Assembly: GCA_040386075.1 (NCBI GenBank)
Contig: JAZKGE010000035.1
Coordinates: forward strand, 1 to 64,000
Origin: UBA4416 sp040386075
Lineage (GTDB): Bacteria; Bacteroidota; Bacteroidia; B-17B0; Aurantibacillaceae
Reading direction: 5' to 3'
Length of the DNA stretch: 64,000 bases
A model generated the notes under the pieces. It saw only the letters and a list, made by a program, of their open reading frames with translations. It ran no database searches and was not told where the DNA came from. Below, piece after piece: positions 43,433 to 52,029 of the stretch; within the stretch, counting starts at the first letter, position 1, and every line of letters starts with the position of its first letter. The position numbers and the translations under genes are program-made.

Positions 43433-45223
43433 TTAGCCAAGCATTTTCAGGAAATCGATCTCCTTCGGCGTTAAGAACCTATGCTTTCCTCTTGGTAGAT
43501 CTTTTTTAGTTAAGCCTGCAAACACTACTCTATCCAATTTCATTACTTCATATCCTAAATGTTCGAATAAACGACGAACAATACGGTTACGCCCACTATG
43601 AATTTCCACACCTAATTCTGATTTTCCTTCTCCAACATACTCAATAGCATCCGGCTTAATTGGTCCGTCAGCTAATTCAACGCCTTCCGATAAAGTTCTG
43701 AAATCTTCAGATGTAATACGCTTATCTAAAACAACGTGGTATACTTTTCTAACATTAAATTTTGGATGAGTTAACTTAGCAGTTAAATCACCATCATTTG
43801 TAAATAATAAAACTCCCGTTGTGTTTCTATCCAGTCTTCCAACAGGATACAAACGCTCTTTACAAGCTTTACGAATTAGTTCCATTACCGTTTTACGTTC
43901 CTCAGGATCATCCATCGTTGTGATATAATCCTTTGGTTTATTTAATAATAAATATTTTTTGACTTCATTCTTAATTGGCACACCACCATAAGTAACTACA
44001 TCTGTTGGATTTACTTTGTAGCCCATTTCGGTTACAATTTTCCCATTTACAGTTACTACACCCGTTGCAATTAAAACGTCTGCTTCTCTTCTTGAACAAA
44101 TTCCGGCGTTAGCCACATAACGGTTCAAACGCACTGCATCATCGCTTACACCTTTTTGATCAGATGTTTTAGATGGACCTGCTTTTTTTGACTTCTCTAC
44201 AACACGTTCCGATTTTGATCGTTTTGGTTCGTATGGTTTGTCAAATGATTTTTTATCATCATACGATTTTCTTGGTTTATCAAAATCTCCTCCTTCACGT
44301 TTCACATAAGGTTTTCTTTCACCATCACCAAAACTTCTGCGTGGACGATCTGAATCTTCTCTTTTTGTGTAAGAACGTTTCTCTCCCTCTCCATAACTTT
44401 TACGTGAACCATCAGAATCATCACGTTTAGTGTATGAACGTTTTTCGCCTTCCCCATAACTCTTGCGAGGACCTGCACTTTCGTACTTACCATCTTCGCG
44501 TTTTACAAATGGTTTTCTTTCACCATCTCCAAAACTTTTACGCGGACGATCTGAATCTTCTCTTTTTGTGTAAGAACGTTTTTCGCTATCACCGTAGCTT
44601 TTACGAGGGCCATCAGAATCATCACGTTTAGAATAGGAACGTTTTTCGCCGTCCCCATAACTTTTGCGTGGGCCCGCACTTTCATACTTTCCATCAGCGC
44701 GTTTTACAAACGGCTTTTTATCATCATCTCCGTAACTTTTGCGAGGACGATCTGAATCTTCTCTTTTTGTATAAGAACGTTTTTCACCATCATCACCATA
44801 ACTTTTGCGTGGTCCTGCGCTTTCGTATTTTCCATCAGCACGTTTTACAAACGGCTTTTTATCATCGTCTCCGTAACTTTTACGTGGGCGATCCGAATCT
44901 TCTCTTTTTGTGTAAGAACGTTTTTCTTTGTCACCACCCGATCTAAAACTTCCATCCTGGCGTTTGCCATAAGCTCTTTTTTCTCCAGAAAATGATTTTT
45001 CAGAATCCCCGTAAGATTTACGTGGTCTGCTTTCCGAATCATCCCTTTTTGTATACGAACGTTTTTCTGTTGAATCACCATCACGTTTCTTGAACGTAGA
45101 TCCTCCTGTTGTTGTACGAGGTCGTTTTGCTTTATCGGTACCTGAAAAAGATTTTCTTTTGTTAAAATCTGACGAGCCTCCTTTTGAAAACGTTTTTCTA
45201 GGCCCATTACTGTCTCTACTCAT
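43433..45223 (-). CDS. 23S rRNA pseudouridine synthase (RluB/RsuA family) with long repetitive N-terminal tail
   Basis: The C-terminal third is a normal RsuA/RluB enzyme: an S4 RNA-binding domain (about 364-420, VRLNRYVANAGICSRREAD) and the synthase domain with catalytic Asp in YPVGRLDRNTTGVLLFTNDGD and HSGRNRIVRRLFEHLGYEV. It converts uridine to pseudouridine in rRNA. The first 360 residues are low-complexity and highly charged: about ten copies of a unit of 20-46 residues such as EKRSYTKREDSDRPRKSYGD alternating with KKPFVKRADGKYESAGP (about residues 54-315). RGG-like basic tails of this sort occur on Bacteroidota homologues and probably bind RNA. Start at 45223 keeps the tail in frame. Confidence 0.92.
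   Translation of the reverse strand: MSRDSNGPRKTFSKGGSSDFNKRKSFSGTDKAKRPRTTTGGSTFKKRDGDSTEKRSYTKRDDSESRPRKSYGDSEKSFSGEKRAYGKRQDGSFRSGGDKEKRSYTKREDSDRPRKSYGDDDKKPFVKRADGKYESAGPRKSYGDDGEKRSYTKREDSDRPRKSYGDDDKKPFVKRADGKYESAGPRKSYGDGEKRSYSKRDDSDGPRKSYGDSEKRSYTKREDSDRPRKSFGDGERKPFVKREDGKYESAGPRKSYGEGEKRSYTKRDDSDGSRKSYGEGEKRSYTKREDSDRPRRSFGDGERKPYVKREGGDFDKPRKSYDDKKSFDKPYEPKRSKSERVVEKSKKAGPSKTSDQKGVSDDAVRLNRYVANAGICSRREADVLIATGVVTVNGKIVTEMGYKVNPTDVVTYGGVPIKNEVKKYLLLNKPKDYITTMDDPEERKTVMELIRKACKERLYPVGRLDRNTTGVLLFTNDGDLTAKLTHPKFNVRKVYHVVLDKRITSEDFRTLSEGVELADGPIKPDAIEYVGEGKSELGVEIHSGRNRIVRRLFEHLGYEVMKLDRVVFAGLTKKDLPRGKHRFLTPKEIDFLKMLG
44279..45064 (-). repeat. Tandem repeats coding the basic tail of the pseudouridine synthase
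   Basis: In-frame imperfect repeats encode EKRSYTKREDSDRPRKSYGD-type and KKPFVKRADGKYESAGP-type units. Two copies of the 46-residue double unit at about residues 101-147 and 147-190 are nearly identical, which suggests recent slippage or unequal exchange. Confidence 0.8.
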
Positions 45224-45239
45224 TTATTGTATTTTTTTG

Positions 45240-45247
45240 CAAATGTA
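45240..45247 (-). promoter_or_regulatory. -7 promoter element (TACATTTG) for the pseudouridine synthase gene
   Basis: An exact TAnnTTTG match on the minus strand, giving a leader of about 12 bases. It pairs with a divergent plus-strand box 52 bases away. Confidence 0.5.
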
Positions 45248-45298
45248 CGCAAAATAGTGCTTGATTATGGGCTTCTTAGGTTTTATTACGGAAATACT

Positions 45299-45306
45299 TA
45301 CATTTG
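45299..45306 (+). promoter_or_regulatory. -7 promoter element (TACATTTG) for the TrmH gene
   Basis: An exact TAnnTTTG match ending 4 bases before the ATG at 45311; TTA at 45276-45278 may serve as the -33 element (20-base spacer). It predicts transcription starting at the start codon. Confidence 0.5.
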
Positions 45307-45310
45307 CAAA

Positions 45311-46006
45311 ATGTCAGATAAAGCCTATAAAAAAGCATTAACTCAGTATTTAGAGGGTTTTGTGAGCGAACGCCGTTTAGGAAGGTTGAAGGAAGTATTG
45401 GAAGAACGCACTAACCATCTCACCCTTGTTCTGGAAGATGTTTACCAAACCCACAATTTCAGTGCTGTTTTACGTAGCGCCGATATTTTTGGCGTCCAAA
45501 GCATTAACTTTATTGAAAACCGCAATAAATACAAGATCAGCGAGGATGTATCCATGGGTTCCACACAGTGGCTAACATTAAACCGGTATCAACATCACGA
45601 AAATAATACAGTTGCCTGTTTAACCGATCTAAAGGCAAAAGGCTATAAAATAGTGGCTACTTCGCTGCACAAGAATAGTGTTACTTTGCAGGACCTGGAT
45701 ATTTCTAAACCTACGGCATTGGTATTTGGTACCGAGTTAACAGGTATTACCAAGGATGTGGAGGAAATGACTGATGAGTTCGTGAAATTACCCATGTATG
45801 GATTTACTGAAAGCTTTAACATCAGTGTTTGTGCGGCTTTGGTGATGTATGAACTCAGACAGAAATTACAAAAAGAAGTGCCTGACTACGGTTTAGCTGA
45901 TGCCGAAAAGGAAGATATTTACATCGATTGGCTAAAAGCTTCTATCCGTAAGCATGACCTCATTATTAAGGAGTTTGATGTGAAGTATCATTCCGTAAAA
46001 CCTTAA
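45311..46006 (+). CDS. trmH: TrmH/SpoU family RNA 2'-O-methyltransferase
   Basis: The 231-residue protein is a SPOUT methyltransferase: VLEDVYQTHNFSAVLRSADI (motif 1, N and R), TALVFGTELTGITKDV (motif 2) and MYGFTESFNISVCAALVMYELR (motif 3, the knotted SAM site). TrmH methylates G18 in tRNA. I start at 45311 (MSDKAYKK): an upstream in-frame ATG at 45227 would add residues unlike the family and lies across the promoter. A repeat-like element follows the stop. Confidence 0.92.
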   Translation: MSDKAYKKALTQYLEGFVSERRLGRLKEVLEERTNHLTLVLEDVYQTHNFSAVLRSADIFGVQSINFIENRNKYKISEDVSMGSTQWLTLNRYQHHENNTVACLTDLKAKGYKIVATSLHKNSVTLQDLDISKPTALVFGTELTGITKDVEEMTDEFVKLPMYGFTESFNISVCAALVMYELRQKLQKEVPDYGLADAEKEDIYIDWLKASIRKHDLIIKEFDVKYHSVKP

Positions 46007-46110
46007 CGCGAAAGGGATTGTAGTGAAAATCCTTTTGCCTGTCTCCTGCAAAAGATTGTAACGGAAAGCCCGGTGCCTGCCTGCCTCTTAGCAGGCATTC
46101 GCCCAAATCT
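46006..46110. repeat. Bacteroidota intergenic repeat element
   Basis: The stretch after trmH contains two related units (GGGATTGTAGTGAAAATCC and AGATTGTAACGGAAAGCCC) and a hairpin with TGCCTGC/GCAGGCA arms near its end. I recognise the wording from interspersed repeats common in this phylum; the function is not known. Confidence 0.6.
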
Positions 46111-46173
46111 ATTTTATTATTAAACAAACACTATCCTGTCAACAAATATTAGGCTTTATAAAGGTTAATTCTA

Positions 46174-46203
46174 TTGATTTTTTACAGAAAAACTCTATAT
46201 TTG
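46174..46203 (+). promoter_or_regulatory. Promoter of the lpxD unit, -33 TTG and -7 TATATTTG
   Basis: TTG (46174-46176), a 19-base spacer and TATATTTG (46196-46203) form a full Bacteroidota promoter. The box ends 4 bases before the lpxD ATG at 46208, so the mRNA is predicted to begin at the start codon. Confidence 0.65.
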
Positions 46204-46207
46204 AGAG

Positions 46208-47236
46208 ATGGAATTTTCTGCAGCTCAAATAGCGGCCTTATTAGGCGGAACAGTAGAAGGGAATGAGAACACAACCGTTTCAAACCTTTCAAAAATTGAA
46301 GAAGGTGTTGCCGGTACTTTATCTTTTTTAGCCAACCCAAAATACACCAATTATATCTATGAGACCAACGCAAGTGTGGTTATCGTAAACAAAACGCTTA
46401 CTCTCGAAAGACCTGTAAAATCAACCTGCACTTTAATTCGCGTAGAAGATTCTTATGCTAGCTTTGCTACGTTACTTGAGATGTATAATCAGTTCAAAGG
46501 TAATAAAACAGGTATTGAACAACCATCTTTTGTCAGTGAGAGCGCAAAAGTTGGAACAGATTGTTACGTTGGTGCTTTTGCATACATAGGCAATAATGTA
46601 AAGATCGGGAATAACACGAAGATATATCCTCATGTGTATATTGGCGACAATTGCATCATTGGCGATAATACTACTTTATTTTCAGGCGTAAAAGTATATC
46701 ATGAATGTAAGATCGGTAACAATGTAGTTGTACATTCGAGCACTGTAATTGGCAGCGACGGTTTTGGCTTTGCTCCACAGGATGGAAAAGAATTTGCGAA
46801 AGTTCCTCAAATTGGTAACGTAGTAATTGAAGATAATATCGAAATTGGCTCTAACTGTTCAATTGATAGAGCAACTTTGGGTTCTACTATTTTACGCAAA
46901 GGTGTTAAATTGGATAATCTCGTTCAGATAGCACATAATGTAGAGGTTGGAGAAAATACCGTTATTGCCGGCCTATCTGGTGTTGCCGGATCGACCAAAG
47001 TTGGCAAAAATGTAATGATAGCTGCTCAGGTTGGAATTGTAGGGCATATCAAAATTGCGGATGGTGTTAAGATCGCCGGGCAGGCAGGAGTTGGTTCATC
47101 CATTGAAAAAGAAAATGAAATTGTACAAGGTTCGCCTTCTTTCCCATTAAGTGATTTCAGAAGAAGTTATGTACTTTTCAGAAGCTTACCAAAATTGAAT
47201 GACAGGATCAGAGATATTGAAAAGAAAATGAAATAA
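46208..47236 (+). CDS. lpxD: UDP-3-O-(3-hydroxyacyl)glucosamine N-acyltransferase
   Basis: LpxD adds the N-linked hydroxyacyl chain in lipid A synthesis. The 342-residue protein has the N-terminal LpxD domain (about 1-100, ISSxxx-type LSFLANPKYTNYIYET), a left-handed beta-helix of hexapeptides (about 100-300, VGAFAYIGNNVKIGNNTKIY, IGSDGFGFAPQDG), the catalytic-type His in LVQIAHNVEVGENT (about 243-250), and a C-terminal helix. It starts the lpxD, lpxC-fabZ, lpxA series. Confidence 0.97.
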   Translation: MEFSAAQIAALLGGTVEGNENTTVSNLSKIEEGVAGTLSFLANPKYTNYIYETNASVVIVNKTLTLERPVKSTCTLIRVEDSYASFATLLEMYNQFKGNKTGIEQPSFVSESAKVGTDCYVGAFAYIGNNVKIGNNTKIYPHVYIGDNCIIGDNTTLFSGVKVYHECKIGNNVVVHSSTVIGSDGFGFAPQDGKEFAKVPQIGNVVIEDNIEIGSNCSIDRATLGSTILRKGVKLDNLVQIAHNVEVGENTVIAGLSGVAGSTKVGKNVMIAAQVGIVGHIKIADGVKIAGQAGVGSSIEKENEIVQGSPSFPLSDFRRSYVLFRSLPKLNDRIRDIEKKMK

Positions 47237-47338
47237 TGAGTTAATGAGTCGATGTGACTATTAAGAAAATAAAAAAAATGAACTAAACACTGAATTAATT
47301 CTCTAATTGACTAATTCAAAAATTGACTAATTGAACTT

Positions 47339-48769
47339 ATGGCAGATAAACAAAAAACAATTCAAAAAGCGGTTTCCATTACCGGTAAAGGTTTACACAC
47401 AGGAGCGCCCGTAACATTAACTTTTAATCCTGCACCCGAAAACCACTGGTATAAATTTCAGAGAATGGACGTGGAAGGACAACCTACTATTGATGCTGAT
47501 TGCGACCTGGTAGTTGATACATCACGTGGAACTACTTTAGAACAAAACGGCGCACGCGTTCACACAACCGAACATGTGTTAGCTGCTTTGGTAGGGATGA
47601 ATATCGATAATTGCTTGATTCAGGTTACTGGCCCGGAAATGCCGATCATGGATGGAAGTTCATTGAACTTTATAGAAATACTGGAAACTGCCGGAATTGT
47701 TGAGCAGGAAGCATTTCGTGATTATTATGAGTTAACAGAAAATTTAACTTACGAAGATCCGATCAAAAAAGTAGAAATGCTGGCGGTACCACAGGACGAG
47801 TTTCGTGTAACAGTAATGGTTGATTACGGAAGTGAAGTGTTGGGAACCCAACATGCATCTATGTACAATATCGGGCAGTTTAAAACAGAAATTGCTCCAT
47901 GCCGTACATTTGTATTCTTAAGAGAACTGGAAGCCTTATTTGCTCACAATTTGATAAAAGGTGGTGATCTGGATAATGCGATCGTTTTAGTAGATAGCGA
48001 CCTGCCAAAAGAAAAACTGGATCATTTACGTAAAGTATTTAATAAACCCGATGTTGAAGTAAAAGGCCGCGGTGTATTAAATAATACCAAATTGCGTTTC
48101 TTTAACGAACCTGCCCGCCATAAACTATTAGATATAGTTGGTGACTTAGCCTTAGTTGGTAAACCAATGAAGATACATGTATTAGCAGCACTTCCGGGAC
48201 ACGCTGGAAATGTAGCCTTTGCTAAAAAATTAAAAGCTTTAGCCAAGATCCAAAAAGCAGAAAGAGATTATCCAAAAATCGATCTGAATAAACCGCCATT
48301 GATGAACACCATGGACATCATGAAATTATTACCTCATCGTCAACCAATGATGTTAGTGGATAAGATCATGGAGCTTTCTGAACAGCATGTGATCGGTATC
48401 AAAAACGTAACCTTGAACGAAGAGTTCTTCAAAGGTCATTTTCCTGATAATCCGGTAATGCCGGGCGTTTTGATCATTGAAGCGATGGCACAATGTGGTG
48501 GTGTATTGGTTTTAAAAACGGTGCCCGATCCTGAAAACTATCTGACCTACTTTATCAAAATTGATAATGTGAAGTTCAAACAGAAAGTTATCCCGGGAGA
48601 TACACTTGTTTTTAGCTTACATTTAGTAACTCCTATCCGTCGTGGAATATGCCACATGCGTGGTACTGCTTATGTAAATAACAAACCGGTAATGGAAGGT
48701 GAAATGATGGCACAGATCGTTAAAGTAAAAGGCCATGATGTAAAAACACCGGAACCTCAATTAGCTTAA
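47339..48769 (+). CDS. lpxC-fabZ: Bifunctional UDP-3-O-acyl-GlcNAc deacetylase / 3-hydroxyacyl-ACP dehydratase
   Basis: The 476-residue fusion joins LpxC (about 1-305; zinc-dependent deacetylation, the committed step of lipid A) and FabZ (about 315-470; dehydrates hydroxyacyl-ACP in fatty-acid synthesis). LpxC landmarks: GKGLHTGAPV, the zinc motif ARVHTTEHVLAAL, EMPIMDGSS, and ARHKLLDIVGDLALVG. FabZ landmarks: LLPHRQPMMLVDKI and the active-site stretch FKGHFPDNPVMPGVLIIEAM. Such fusions are typical of Bacteroidota. An ordinary intergenic spacer of 102 bases separates it from lpxD, and lpxA follows after 25 bases. Confidence 0.97.
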   Translation: MADKQKTIQKAVSITGKGLHTGAPVTLTFNPAPENHWYKFQRMDVEGQPTIDADCDLVVDTSRGTTLEQNGARVHTTEHVLAALVGMNIDNCLIQVTGPEMPIMDGSSLNFIEILETAGIVEQEAFRDYYELTENLTYEDPIKKVEMLAVPQDEFRVTVMVDYGSEVLGTQHASMYNIGQFKTEIAPCRTFVFLRELEALFAHNLIKGGDLDNAIVLVDSDLPKEKLDHLRKVFNKPDVEVKGRGVLNNTKLRFFNEPARHKLLDIVGDLALVGKPMKIHVLAALPGHAGNVAFAKKLKALAKIQKAERDYPKIDLNKPPLMNTMDIMKLLPHRQPMMLVDKIMELSEQHVIGIKNVTLNEEFFKGHFPDNPVMPGVLIIEAMAQCGGVLVLKTVPDPENYLTYFIKIDNVKFKQKVIPGDTLVFSLHLVTPIRRGICHMRGTAYVNNKPVMEGEMMAQIVKVKGHDVKTPEPQLA

Positions 48770-48794
48770 ATAACAAAATACGAAACAGATTTAT

Positions 48795-49568
48795 ATGATC
48801 TCACCTCTTGCAAACGTAAGTCCGAAAGCCAAAATAGGAAACAATGTAACAATTGAACCATTTGCAACAGTTTATGAAGATGTTGTGATTGGTGATAACA
48901 CACACGTTCATCCAAATGCTGTTATTTACCCCGACACGGTTATTGGCAGCGATTGTCAGATCTTTCCCGGAGCATTGGTTGGTATCGTTTCACAGGATCT
49001 GAAATACAAGGGTGAGAAAGCGATCACAACCATTGGGAATAATACCATTATTCGTGAATACGCTACAATTCATAAAGGTACCGCAGACAGAATGGAAACA
49101 TCGATCGGCAACAATTGCATGATCATGGCCTATGCACATGTTGCACACGACTGTATCATTGGCAACAATGTTATTTTGGCAAATTATGTTGGCTTAGCCG
49201 GACATGTAACTATTGAAGACTTTGTGATCATTGAAGGTTATGCTGCTGTTCAGCAGTTTTCTATTATTGGCATGCATTGCTTTGTAGCAGCAGGTTCAAA
49301 AATTCGAAAAAATGTGCCGCCGTATATTCGTGTTGCACGCGAGCCATTGCAATACATTGGAGTTAATACAGTTGGTTTGTCGCGAAGAGGATTCGAAAAA
49401 GAAACCATCAATCAGATCGAAGATATTTATCGCTTGATCTTTGTTCGCGGACATAATGTATCCAATGCGCTTGAATTGGTTGAACAGGAAGTTCCTGATT
49501 CGGATACCAGGAAACAAATTGTAGATTTCATCAGATCTTCAAAGGATGGAATTGTAAAAGGAATTTAA
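48795..49568 (+). CDS. lpxA: UDP-N-acetylglucosamine acyltransferase
   Basis: LpxA carries out the first acylation of lipid A, using hydroxyacyl-ACP and UDP-GlcNAc. The 257-residue protein is a left-handed beta-helix of hexapeptides with the catalytic His in YAHVAHDCIIGNN and the conserved AGHVTIEDFVIIEGYAAVQQF in pieces; the C-terminal helical domain has NTVGLSRRGF. It is the last of the lipid A gene trio and lies 13 bases before trpS. Confidence 0.97.
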   Translation: MISPLANVSPKAKIGNNVTIEPFATVYEDVVIGDNTHVHPNAVIYPDTVIGSDCQIFPGALVGIVSQDLKYKGEKAITTIGNNTIIREYATIHKGTADRMETSIGNNCMIMAYAHVAHDCIIGNNVILANYVGLAGHVTIEDFVIIEGYAAVQQFSIIGMHCFVAAGSKIRKNVPPYIRVAREPLQYIGVNTVGLSRRGFEKETINQIEDIYRLIFVRGHNVSNALELVEQEVPDSDTRKQIVDFIRSSKDGIVKGI

Positions 49569-49581
49569 TCTAACAACGAAC

Positions 49582-50553
49582 ATGTCTCGCATACTTACCG
49601 GAATACAAAGTACCAATATACCTCACCTTGGAAATATCTTAGGTGCCATTTTACCTGCTATTGAATTAAGTAAACAACCTGGAAATAATTCTCTTTTATT
49701 TATTGCCGATCTTCATTCGTTAACCACGCAAAAAGATGCAGCGCAACGCATTAATAGCGTTAATTCCGTAGCTGCAACCTGGCTGGCTTTTGATTTTGAT
49801 ATCAAAAAAAACATGTTGTACCGTCAGAGCAGAATACCTGAAGTATGCGAATTAACCTGGTATTTGAACTGTTTCACACCATATCCCATGTTAGCCAATG
49901 CACATTCGTTTAAAGACAAGTCTGAAAGATTGAGTGATGTATACGCTGGATTATTTACCTACCCTGTATTAATGGCGGCGGATATTATTTTATATGACGC
50001 TGATATTGTACCGGTAGGAAAAGATCAGGTGCAGCATATTGAGATCACCAGGGATATTGCCTCTAAATTTAACACGCAATACAATCAGCAAATTTTTGTG
50101 TTACCACAAGCAAAAGTCGACGAACAGGTTATGATCGTCCCGGGCACCGATGGACAAAAAATGAGCAAATCGTATAATAACTACATCAATATATTTTTAC
50201 CGGAAAAAGAATTATTGAAAGTTGTAAAAACAATCGTAACAGATGCTAAACTTTTAGAAGAACCTAAAGATCCTGACACCTGCAACGTTTTTAAATTATA
50301 TAGTTTATTGGCAAACGATATTCAAATTTGTGAAATGCGGACTAATTATGAAAACGGAGGTTACGGTTACGGTCATGCAAAAACAGCCTTATACGAGTTG
50401 ATCCTGACTAAATTTGAAGAACCGAGGAACCGATACAATATGTATATGAGTAATCCAGAACTATTAGAAAAACAACTTCAAATAGGAGAAAAAAGGGCTA
50501 AAAGAATTGCAAAGAAAAAACTAAAACTAGTACGAAACATTTTAGGATTTTAA
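49582..50553 (+). CDS. trpS: Tryptophan--tRNA ligase
   Basis: TrpRS charges tRNA-Trp. The 323-residue class I enzyme has the HIGH-type motif GIQSTNIPHLGN, the tryptophan pocket (LLFIADLHSLT, YPVLMAADIILYDADIVPVGKDQVQHI in pieces), and the KMSKS loop (about 193-197). It follows lpxA closely, so it may share that transcript. Confidence 0.97.
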   Translation: MSRILTGIQSTNIPHLGNILGAILPAIELSKQPGNNSLLFIADLHSLTTQKDAAQRINSVNSVAATWLAFDFDIKKNMLYRQSRIPEVCELTWYLNCFTPYPMLANAHSFKDKSERLSDVYAGLFTYPVLMAADIILYDADIVPVGKDQVQHIEITRDIASKFNTQYNQQIFVLPQAKVDEQVMIVPGTDGQKMSKSYNNYINIFLPEKELLKVVKTIVTDAKLLEEPKDPDTCNVFKLYSLLANDIQICEMRTNYENGGYGYGHAKTALYELILTKFEEPRNRYNMYMSNPELLEKQLQIGEKRAKRIAKKKLKLVRNILGF

Positions 50554-50609
50554 AAATACAAACCCATACCCTCCTTCGCAATGCTGCGGAGGATAAAAAA
50601 ATAAATAAC

Positions 50610-51815
50610 ATGAGAAAAATCTACTCAAAAGTAACCATACTATTTTTGCTTGCCTTTGCTATGAAAGCAAATGCGCAATGCAGTGGCTGCACGATCAACA
50701 TAACAGGATATGATGTCACAAATTATGTTTTGGGTCCAGGAAGCTCATTATGTATATCAGCAACTGGAACAGTAACCGGGTTGATTACTGTTCAAACAGG
50801 TGGTACATTATGTAATCAGGGAAAAATAAGTTCTACCAATGTTTTGATTGCCGGTGGAACTTTTAAAAATTACGGAACAATTGATACATATAGCATTACC
50901 ATATCATCTGCCGGCACTTTTACCAACTATGCAACCGCTTTAATTGACAGCCTGTGGATCACGCATGCAAATACAACCTATGTCAATAATGGCACACAAA
51001 CAGGCACTGCCTTTGCGGTTTCAAATAATGGATCAGCCATCAATAATGGAACCATCACTGTTTATGATCATGCCGATTCAACGGCTACCGTTATTAATAA
51101 CGGAACCTTGAATGTCACACATGATTTTGCCGCTGCATACAACGCTACTTATACCAATAATGGTAATATCAACGTTGCTAATGATTTCGCAGCTTCATTC
51201 AGTAGTACATTCGTTAATAACAGCTACATGAATGTAATGCGTGATTTTTATAACTCATACTCAGCAAACTTTACAACAAATTGTATCATATCTGTTGGAA
51301 GAGATTGGTATAATTCCGGAACTGTATATGGGCCTGCATTAACCAGCTGTGGTGGATTTTCGGTAACAGGTGCCAGTTATAATACAGCCGGGGGCGTATT
51401 AGGGTCAACCGGTACTCATATCGACATGTGTGATGCGGGGCACCCTGTTGGAGGAATAGATTACAACAATGGTATGATAGCAGGTACAACCAGTTACTGC
51501 ACCTGCGCTAATAGTTGTGTGATGGTATCGGTGGGTATTGAAGAAATAAAGAGCAATGGTTCTATCATAAATATTTTTCCAAATCCCGCTTCTAATTCAT
51601 TGAACATAAAATTGAATAATAAAGAAAATGAAGCGCTTATTATAGAAGTGCTTGATATGATGGGCAGAAGAGTATCAGTAAAAACATATCAGGCATCTAT
51701 TGGCGAAAATGAAACGGAGCTCTCTGTTACTGATTTAGCACAAGGAACTTATATTTTAAGCGTTACCAATTCTCACAAATTACAATCAAAACGTTTGTTT
51801 AGTGTAGCTAAGTAG
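50610..51815 (+). CDS. Secreted Asn-rich protein with T9SS type A sorting domain
   Basis: The 401-residue protein has a signal peptide (about 1-22, ending AMKANAQ) and an opening CSGCTINITGYDV segment. The middle (about 100-240) is low-complexity and beta-strand rich, with irregular copies of NNGTxNVxxDFAAxxxxTYTNN, which suggests a beta-helix or solenoid. The sorting domain ends it (IFPNPASNSLNIKLNN, AQGTYILSVTNSH). Export by the T9SS is clear; I do not recognise a function. Confidence 0.82.
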   Translation: MRKIYSKVTILFLLAFAMKANAQCSGCTINITGYDVTNYVLGPGSSLCISATGTVTGLITVQTGGTLCNQGKISSTNVLIAGGTFKNYGTIDTYSITISSAGTFTNYATALIDSLWITHANTTYVNNGTQTGTAFAVSNNGSAINNGTITVYDHADSTATVINNGTLNVTHDFAAAYNATYTNNGNINVANDFAASFSSTFVNNSYMNVMRDFYNSYSANFTTNCIISVGRDWYNSGTVYGPALTSCGGFSVTGASYNTAGGVLGSTGTHIDMCDAGHPVGGIDYNNGMIAGTTSYCTCANSCVMVSVGIEEIKSNGSIINIFPNPASNSLNIKLNNKENEALIIEVLDMMGRRVSVKTYQASIGENETELSVTDLAQGTYILSVTNSHKLQSKRLFSVAK

Positions 51816-51988
51816 AAGTCTAAAGCAAGTAGTAGCTTTTAAAACAGTTTTTAGTTCATCTATCATACGTTGGTAATAGTGTGGCTGCTTTTAGCGAAAC
51901 GATGCGAACTACATTTTTTTCGGTGGCATTGCGTAGCTTTTTTGAGCGAGAAAAAGATTGGAGTTGGTGTTTCGCATTGAATTTTTTG

Positions 51989-52014
51989 GTTCTTTTTTTT
52001 CAAGAAAAAAGAAC
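51989..52014. repeat. Intergenic hairpin
   Basis: GTTCTTTTTT (51989-51998) pairs perfectly with AAAAAAGAAC (52005-52014). It may be a terminator between converging genes or part of a repeat; no T tract follows on the plus strand. The rest of 51816-52029 shows no gene; it has a GCGAAAC/GTTTCGC inverted pair and is otherwise unexplained. Confidence 0.45.
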
Positions 52015-52029
52015 GCTAAAATAAATTTA

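Noticed and set aside
44173..44946. Several open frames opposite the repeats of the pseudouridine synthase
   Set aside because: They are His/Leu/Phe-rich mirror frames of a repetitive charged region with no independent support.
45227..45310. Upstream start for trmH
   Set aside because: The extra 28 residues do not resemble TrmH and lie across the predicted promoter; the ATG at 45311 starts the family sequence.
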